From NCBI RefSeq assembly GCF_029030725.1, contig NZ_CP113162.1, forward strand, positions 1,238,501 through 1,302,500: a stretch of DNA of 64,000 bases, written 5' to 3'. The notes below the pieces were generated by a model. The model was not told where the DNA came from, ran no database searches, and saw only the letters and a list, made by a program, of their open reading frames with translations. This document shows, one piece after another, positions 60,631 through 64,000 of the stretch (positions are counted from its first letter, which is position 1; every line of letters starts with the position of its first letter). Source of the DNA: [Pseudomonas] carboxydohydrogena (GTDB taxonomy: Bacteria; Pseudomonadota; Alphaproteobacteria; Rhizobiales; Xanthobacteraceae). A program made the translations under genes and the position numbers.

Positions 60631-61251
60631 CTAGTCCCGCGCGGTGACGTTGTCCTCGACGGTTTCAAGCACCTGCGGGTGGTTGAACTCGATGGCGAAG
60701 CCTTCCTCGATATGCCGGACGACGCGCGCGGCGACGCGGCCGAGCATGACGTGGCTGCCGACCTCAGGGCGCGTTTGGCCGGACAGCGCCGCGCCGGAGA
60801 GCGACAGGTCGATGATGCGGCATTGCATCTCGCCGCCGCTTTCGAGCTTGAGCCAACCCATCGCGTTGCGCGGCACGATGCGGTCGTGGCGGCGATCTTC
60901 CGGCAGGTTGAGGATTTCGCGGTTGGCAAGCCAAGTGAGCTGGGCCGCGAGCTTCTCGCGCTTGCGCGGCGTGGCACTCACGGTCATGGCGAAGCCGTTG
61001 TCGAGCAGGCGGGTGATCTTGCCCTCGACGCGGCCGATATGATCGAGATAGGCGACGACCCGCTCGCCGATATTGCCGATGCCCGGCGCCAGCAGCGCGA
61101 GGCCGCCGGGAGACATATTGATGGCCTGACAGGGATATTCGCGCCGGTCCGCGAGCATGTAGCGGCCGAGCAGGTGAATTTTCACCCGCTGAAACCGCCG
61201 CCGTTCCTCAGCCTGTGGCTGAAATTTTCTCTGCACAAACGCCATCGCCAC
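60631..61251 (-). CDS. Protein with tandem PilZ domains
   Basis: A 206-residue protein with two PilZ-like units. First: EERRRFQRVKIHLLGRYMLADRREYPCQAINMSPGGLALLAP with the RxxxR and (D/N)xSxxG c-di-GMP-binding motifs (Asn replaces Asp). Second: RRHDRIVPRNAMGWLKL and CRIIDLSLSGAALSG, again with both motifs. It probably binds c-di-GMP and regulates motility or surface functions. GC-rich and ordinary codon use. A near-CtrA box lies about 40 bases upstream. Confidence 0.85.
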   Translation of the reverse strand: MAMAFVQRKFQPQAEERRRFQRVKIHLLGRYMLADRREYPCQAINMSPGGLALLAPGIGNIGERVVAYLDHIGRVEGKITRLLDNGFAMTVSATPRKREKLAAQLTWLANREILNLPEDRRHDRIVPRNAMGWLKLESGGEMQCRIIDLSLSGAALSGQTRPEVGSHVMLGRVAARVVRHIEEGFAIEFNHPQVLETVEDNVTARD

Positions 61252-61290
61252 GTCCGGACACGGTAAGAGCGAACCATATCGGCGTCAGGG

Positions 61291-61306
61291 TTAATGCGGA
61301 GTTAGC
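61291..61306 (-). promoter_or_regulatory. Possible CtrA box upstream of the PilZ gene
   Basis: On the minus strand CTAA-N7-TTAAC: eight of nine positions of TTAA-N7-TTAAC. It is about 40 bases before the PilZ start. Confidence 0.4.
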
Positions 61307-61338
61307 GATCCGAGGCCGAGGCGGAGGGGATGGTGCGG

Positions 61339-61905
61339 CTAGCGCAGGCCCTCATAGACCATGAAGCCGCGCGCGATTTCCAGCTTGCGCAGCATGCGCG
61401 GTCCGCGCGGCGTGACCTCGGGTTCGAGATGGCGCCATGAGGTGAGGCCGAACCGCGACAGCGTGCCGGGGGCCTCCGCCAGCGTTGCCATCTGACCGGT
61501 GAGGCTGAGCGGTGTATGGGCGCGGGGGCTGAAGGGCAGGAGCAACAGTTCGAAATGCACGAGGCCGCCCTCGCTGGTCGCCGCCGTGACGCCCGCGACC
61601 GTCGGCATGGTTTCCTCGGCGACGATGCCGAGCAGATCCTCGATCTCGCGATGCGCCTCGCCTGTGAACAGCGCCGAAAAACTTTCGCCCTTCACGTCGC
61701 GGCCAAGGCGGGCGCAAATCCGCGTGCCGGCGACGCGGAACGGGTATCCGGCGGCGGGATCGTAGGCGAGCACGAAGATGTCGCCGAGCAGATGCCGCAC
61801 CGGCTCCGGCGCAAGGCCGCTGCGGTCCGGAGCCGCCGATGTGCCCCGGGCCTTGTCCCAGTATGCGAAGAATTCCCGGTTCGACGGATGCTTCACTCTA
61901 ATCAC
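61339..61905 (-). CDS. PAS_5-domain protein
   Basis: A 188-residue cytoplasmic protein with the PAS_5 core: HPSNREFFAYWDKARG, EPVRHLLGDIFVLAYDPAAGYPFRVAGTRICARLGRDVKGESFSALF. This family is frequent in alphaproteobacteria, often near PilZ or cell-cycle genes; function unknown. A GTG at 61905 is taken as start; GTG at 61896 or 61926 are alternatives, none with a strong ribosome site. It follows the PilZ gene region in the same direction. Confidence 0.75.
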   Translation of the reverse strand: MIRVKHPSNREFFAYWDKARGTSAAPDRSGLAPEPVRHLLGDIFVLAYDPAAGYPFRVAGTRICARLGRDVKGESFSALFTGEAHREIEDLLGIVAEETMPTVAGVTAATSEGGLVHFELLLLPFSPRAHTPLSLTGQMATLAEAPGTLSRFGLTSWRHLEPEVTPRGPRMLRKLEIARGFMVYEGLR

Positions 61906-62043
61906 CCACCCGGCAGGTCCAGACACGGGACAGTTGTGTCCCGAGCCAGCACGCTGCGCGGCCCTTGGCTGTTGTGCGCAAGGATCGTTGCAGCGTCCAT
62001 GCCGAAGGGCGGAATGGGAGGGGTTAAGACCTGGTTTGTGTTG

Positions 62044-62059
62044 TTAAGGTAAATTTAAC
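62044..62059. promoter_or_regulatory. Perfect CtrA consensus box
   Basis: TTAAGGTAAATTTAAC is exactly TTAA-N7-TTAAC. It lies 139 bases before the PAS_5 gene (minus) and upstream of a gene-free plus-strand stretch that ends in a terminator. Confidence 0.6.
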
Positions 62060-62238
62060 TATGAAGTTGAGGCCGGACGGGAACCCGCTAGTATGTATCT
62101 ACTCCATACGGCGACGGTTTCTCCCAAGAGCCGCAGCCGGGTCCAGAGGTCGAATGAAGTTGAATAACGGGTGGCAATAGATCGGCCATCGCGCGGGGAG
62201 GGGTGGGGATTTCCTTCGCGAAAGGCTGTCATTGATCA

Positions 62239-62267
62239 AGGGAGGACCTGTCCGGTCCTCCCTTTTT
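62239..62267 (+). terminator. Strong rho-independent terminator without an upstream gene
   Basis: AGGGAGGACC and GGTCCTCCCT with loop TGTCC, then TTTTC. It ends something transcribed on the plus strand from about 62070. Confidence 0.8.
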
Positions 62268-62390
62268 CATTTTCGGTGCGGGATGACGGCTTTTTCACCC
62301 CGGACGGACACAGGCCGCTTGCGCTGCGGCGCAAAAGCCGTATTTCAGGGATTGGCTGGCCCGGTTCGTTCCCGATCCGGCGGCTTCTGG

Positions 62391-63203
62391 ATGACACCAT
62401 TGCTGGCACCTCCCGAACGCGCCCACGAACCCATTCTGACGCTGCCGCGTCCGATGACGCTCCTGCTCGCGATCCTGTTCGGGATTCATATCGTGCGGAT
62501 GCTGCTGCCAGCGGCCTTGGATCAGGAAATCATCTGGGTGTTCGGCTTCGTGCCCGCGCGCTACGAAACCACATTGATGGCCGAGCAGATTCCGGGCGGG
62601 ATCGGCGCAAGCATCTGGAGTTTCCTCACTTATTCGCTGCTGCACGCGGACCTCACCCATATCGGCTTCAACATGCTGTGGATGCTGCCGTTCGGCAGCG
62701 CGCTGGCGCGGCGCTTCGGCGGGGTGCGGTTTTTCGTCTTCCTCGCCATCACCGCGGTGGCCGGGGCATTGGCGCATCTGCTGACGCATGCCCATGAACT
62801 GGCGCCGATGATCGGCGCATCCGCGGCCGTGTCCGGCACCATGGCCGCCTCGCTGCGTTTTGCATTCCAGCGCGGCAGCTTCCTGTCATTTCGTCGCACC
62901 CCCGATGCCGATGCGGCCGCGCGCATCCCGGCGCTGCCCTTGTTGCGGGCGCTGCGCAACGGGCGGGTGCTCACTTTTCTCGGAATCTGGTTCGTCATGA
63001 ACCTGTTCACCGGGCTTGGCGCCATCGAGATCGGCACTCAGGGACAAAGTATCGCATGGCAGGCGCATGTCGGCGGTTTCCTGGCCGGCCTTTTGTTGTT
63101 CTCGCTGTTCGATCCCGTGCCGCGCGGCGACAACGAGGATGCGCCGGAATTGTCGCCGGCCGATATTTCACCCGAGGAAAACCTGTCCTCTCGCGACGTC
63201 TGA
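62391..63203 (+). CDS. Rhomboid-family intramembrane serine protease
   Basis: A 270-residue membrane protein with six or seven helices. HADLTHIGFNMLWMLPFGSALARRFG gives the loop-1/helix-2 signature; the catalytic Ser is in the GASAAVSG motif and the catalytic His in WQAHVGGFLAG. Both are present. It cleaves transmembrane substrates that are not evident here. The ATG at 62391 gives a short soluble start; the ribosome site is weak. The C-terminus is acidic. Confidence 0.88.
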   Translation: MTPLLAPPERAHEPILTLPRPMTLLLAILFGIHIVRMLLPAALDQEIIWVFGFVPARYETTLMAEQIPGGIGASIWSFLTYSLLHADLTHIGFNMLWMLPFGSALARRFGGVRFFVFLAITAVAGALAHLLTHAHELAPMIGASAAVSGTMAASLRFAFQRGSFLSFRRTPDADAAARIPALPLLRALRNGRVLTFLGIWFVMNLFTGLGAIEIGTQGQSIAWQAHVGGFLAGLLLFSLFDPVPRGDNEDAPELSPADISPEENLSSRDV

Positions 63204-63376
63204 TTCGATTTTTCTTTTCCTTGCAGCCCTACCTGCATTGATCCATCATTCATGGGTCAATACCGGGCTGCCCTGCGCCGGTGGTGCAACCAAATTGCCG
63301 CCGCGTGAGTTGTTCCCGGCTGGACGAGATCGCACGATCAGAATGCGATCGCATCACTTTATGGGAGGCGCTGGCA

Positions 63377-63805
63377 ATGACGGTTCAGGCAATTCTCGGT
63401 ACCAAGGGATTCGAAGTCATCAGCATCCAGGCGGATGTTAAGATGTCCGATGCGATCCGGCTCTTGAGCGAACGCCATATCGGCGCGGTGCTGGTGATGG
63501 ATGGCCATCATATCGAAGGCATTCTGTCCGAGCGCGACGTGGTGCGCGTGCTCGGCCAATATGGCGCGAAAGTGCTGGATTTGCCCGTCAGCGAAGCCAT
63601 GACGCGCAAAGTCGTCACCTGCCGCCGCGCCGACACCGCCGCCTCGATCATGGAAAAGATGACGAACGGCAAATTCCGCCATCTGCCGGTGGTCGAGAAC
63701 GAGCATGTCGTCGGCCTGATTTCGATCGGCGACATCGTGAAATGGCGCGTCAGGGAATACGAGCGGGAGCAGGAGGCTCTGCGCGATTATATCAAGACGG
63801 CTTGA
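63377..63805 (+). CDS. Tandem CBS-domain protein
   Basis: A 142-residue protein made of two CBS domains: KMSDAIRLLSERHIGAVLVMDGHHIEGILSERDVVR and TAASIMEKMTNGKFRHLPVVENEHVVGLISIGDIVKWR. The GIxSERD and GLISIGD motifs bind adenine nucleotides. It would sense energy state, perhaps as a regulator of an enzyme. GGGAGG lies nine bases before ATG 63377. Confidence 0.9.
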   Translation: MTVQAILGTKGFEVISIQADVKMSDAIRLLSERHIGAVLVMDGHHIEGILSERDVVRVLGQYGAKVLDLPVSEAMTRKVVTCRRADTAASIMEKMTNGKFRHLPVVENEHVVGLISIGDIVKWRVREYEREQEALRDYIKTA

Positions 63806-63815
63806 GGTTTCGTCT

Positions 63816-64000
63816 TTACGGCGGGGCCTGCTGCGCGGTGCCGGGCGGCTGGCTTGCCGTCGGCGTCAGCATGTTGATCGCTTCCTGAATCGATTCGATG
63901 GCGCGTTCTGTGGCGCGCTCGCCATGCGCGATGCATTCCTCCGCGCGGTGGAAATCGAACCATCCGATCCGACCGACGCGGGGGGAGATCAGCACGTCCG
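63816..64000 (-). CDS. Probable patatin-like phospholipase (C-terminal end)
   Basis: Only the last 61 codons are visible. The frame reads DVLISPRVGRIGWFDFHRAEECIAHGERATERAIESI and ends in a Pro/Ala/Gln-rich tail. DVLI.P..GRIGWFDF.RA.E.I..GE.A resembles the end of bacterial patatin-like proteins (RssA type). The nucleophile and Asp are outside the window, so the call is moderate. Confidence 0.55.
   Translation of the reverse strand, partial: DVLISPRVGRIGWFDFHRAEECIAHGERATERAIESIQEAINMLTPTASQPPGTAQQAPP

Larger units (their letters stand above)
61906..62390. other. Intergenic region with a terminator but no recognised gene
   Basis: Besides the CtrA box and the terminator at 62239-62267 it holds no gene that I recognise. 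The plus-strand portion 62060-62238 could be a small RNA. Confidence 0.4.

Overview
This window looks like chromosomal DNA of an alphaproteobacterium in the Bradyrhizobium/Afipia/Nitrobacter/Oligotropha group (Nitrobacteraceae). That assignment rests on the high GC content, the rpsD and groESL protein types, a BcsS-like protein, a Usg protein, a CIRCE plus heat-shock promoter in front of groESL, an Irr/ICE-type iron box, CtrA-like boxes, and dispersed repeats that I associate with this family. Genus is not resolved.

Layout. 0-9 kb: the start of egtB (leaves the window), grxD, rpsD, a cupin, murI, cytochrome b561, purB, rpe and several secreted or outer-membrane proteins. 9-14.6 kb: a four-gene minus-strand operon (two-domain multicopper oxidase, dihaem cytochrome c, monohaem cytochrome c, copper nitrite reductase) with the gene order of ncgABC-nirK of ammonia oxidisers, an upstream TPR gene, and a dyad that recurs upstream of an FmdE-like gene at 60.5 kb. 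14.6-21 kb: ccdA and a complete branched-chain amino-acid ABC transporter operon. 21-31.7 kb: pcaD, a molybdenum-hydroxylase maturation operon (split XdhC plus a fused molybdopterin-binding/nucleotidyltransferase protein), BcsS, DUF488/DUF72, an acyltransferase and a bacterial ionotropic-glutamate-receptor-like protein.

31.8-34.7 kb is a small AT-rich island between two copies of the groEL 3' end. It carries tandem and dispersed repeats, a promoter with an overlapping inverted repeat, a candidate msr-msd RNA, a 44-residue membrane peptide, an XRE-type HTH protein, a retron-type reverse transcriptase (NAxxH and ITG motifs) and a hidden convergent 48-residue coiled-coil gene. This is the most likely undescribed system here.

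34.7-45.5 kb: groEL and groES with CIRCE and a sigma-32 promoter, an ICE-controlled VIT/CCC1 transporter, usg, a PAS protein, an SDR, then the ATP-grasp/alpha-E/transglutaminase/Anbu proteasome-like operon, a CinA-type protein and gpt. 45.5-64 kb: a GT-C membrane protein, tRNA-Leu(TAA), an HWE-type kinase, a GNAT, an FAD monooxygenase with a CHCC zinc-finger partner, cysE, gamma carbonic anhydrase, a transglutaminase-like cysteine protease, PilZ and PAS proteins, a rhomboid protease, a CBS protein and the tail of a patatin-like gene.

Two loci (14.4 and 56.9 kb) carry the same tandem double-hairpin element directly in front of a start codon, with diverged but compensating stems. No rRNA, CRISPR array, transposase or integrase was found.
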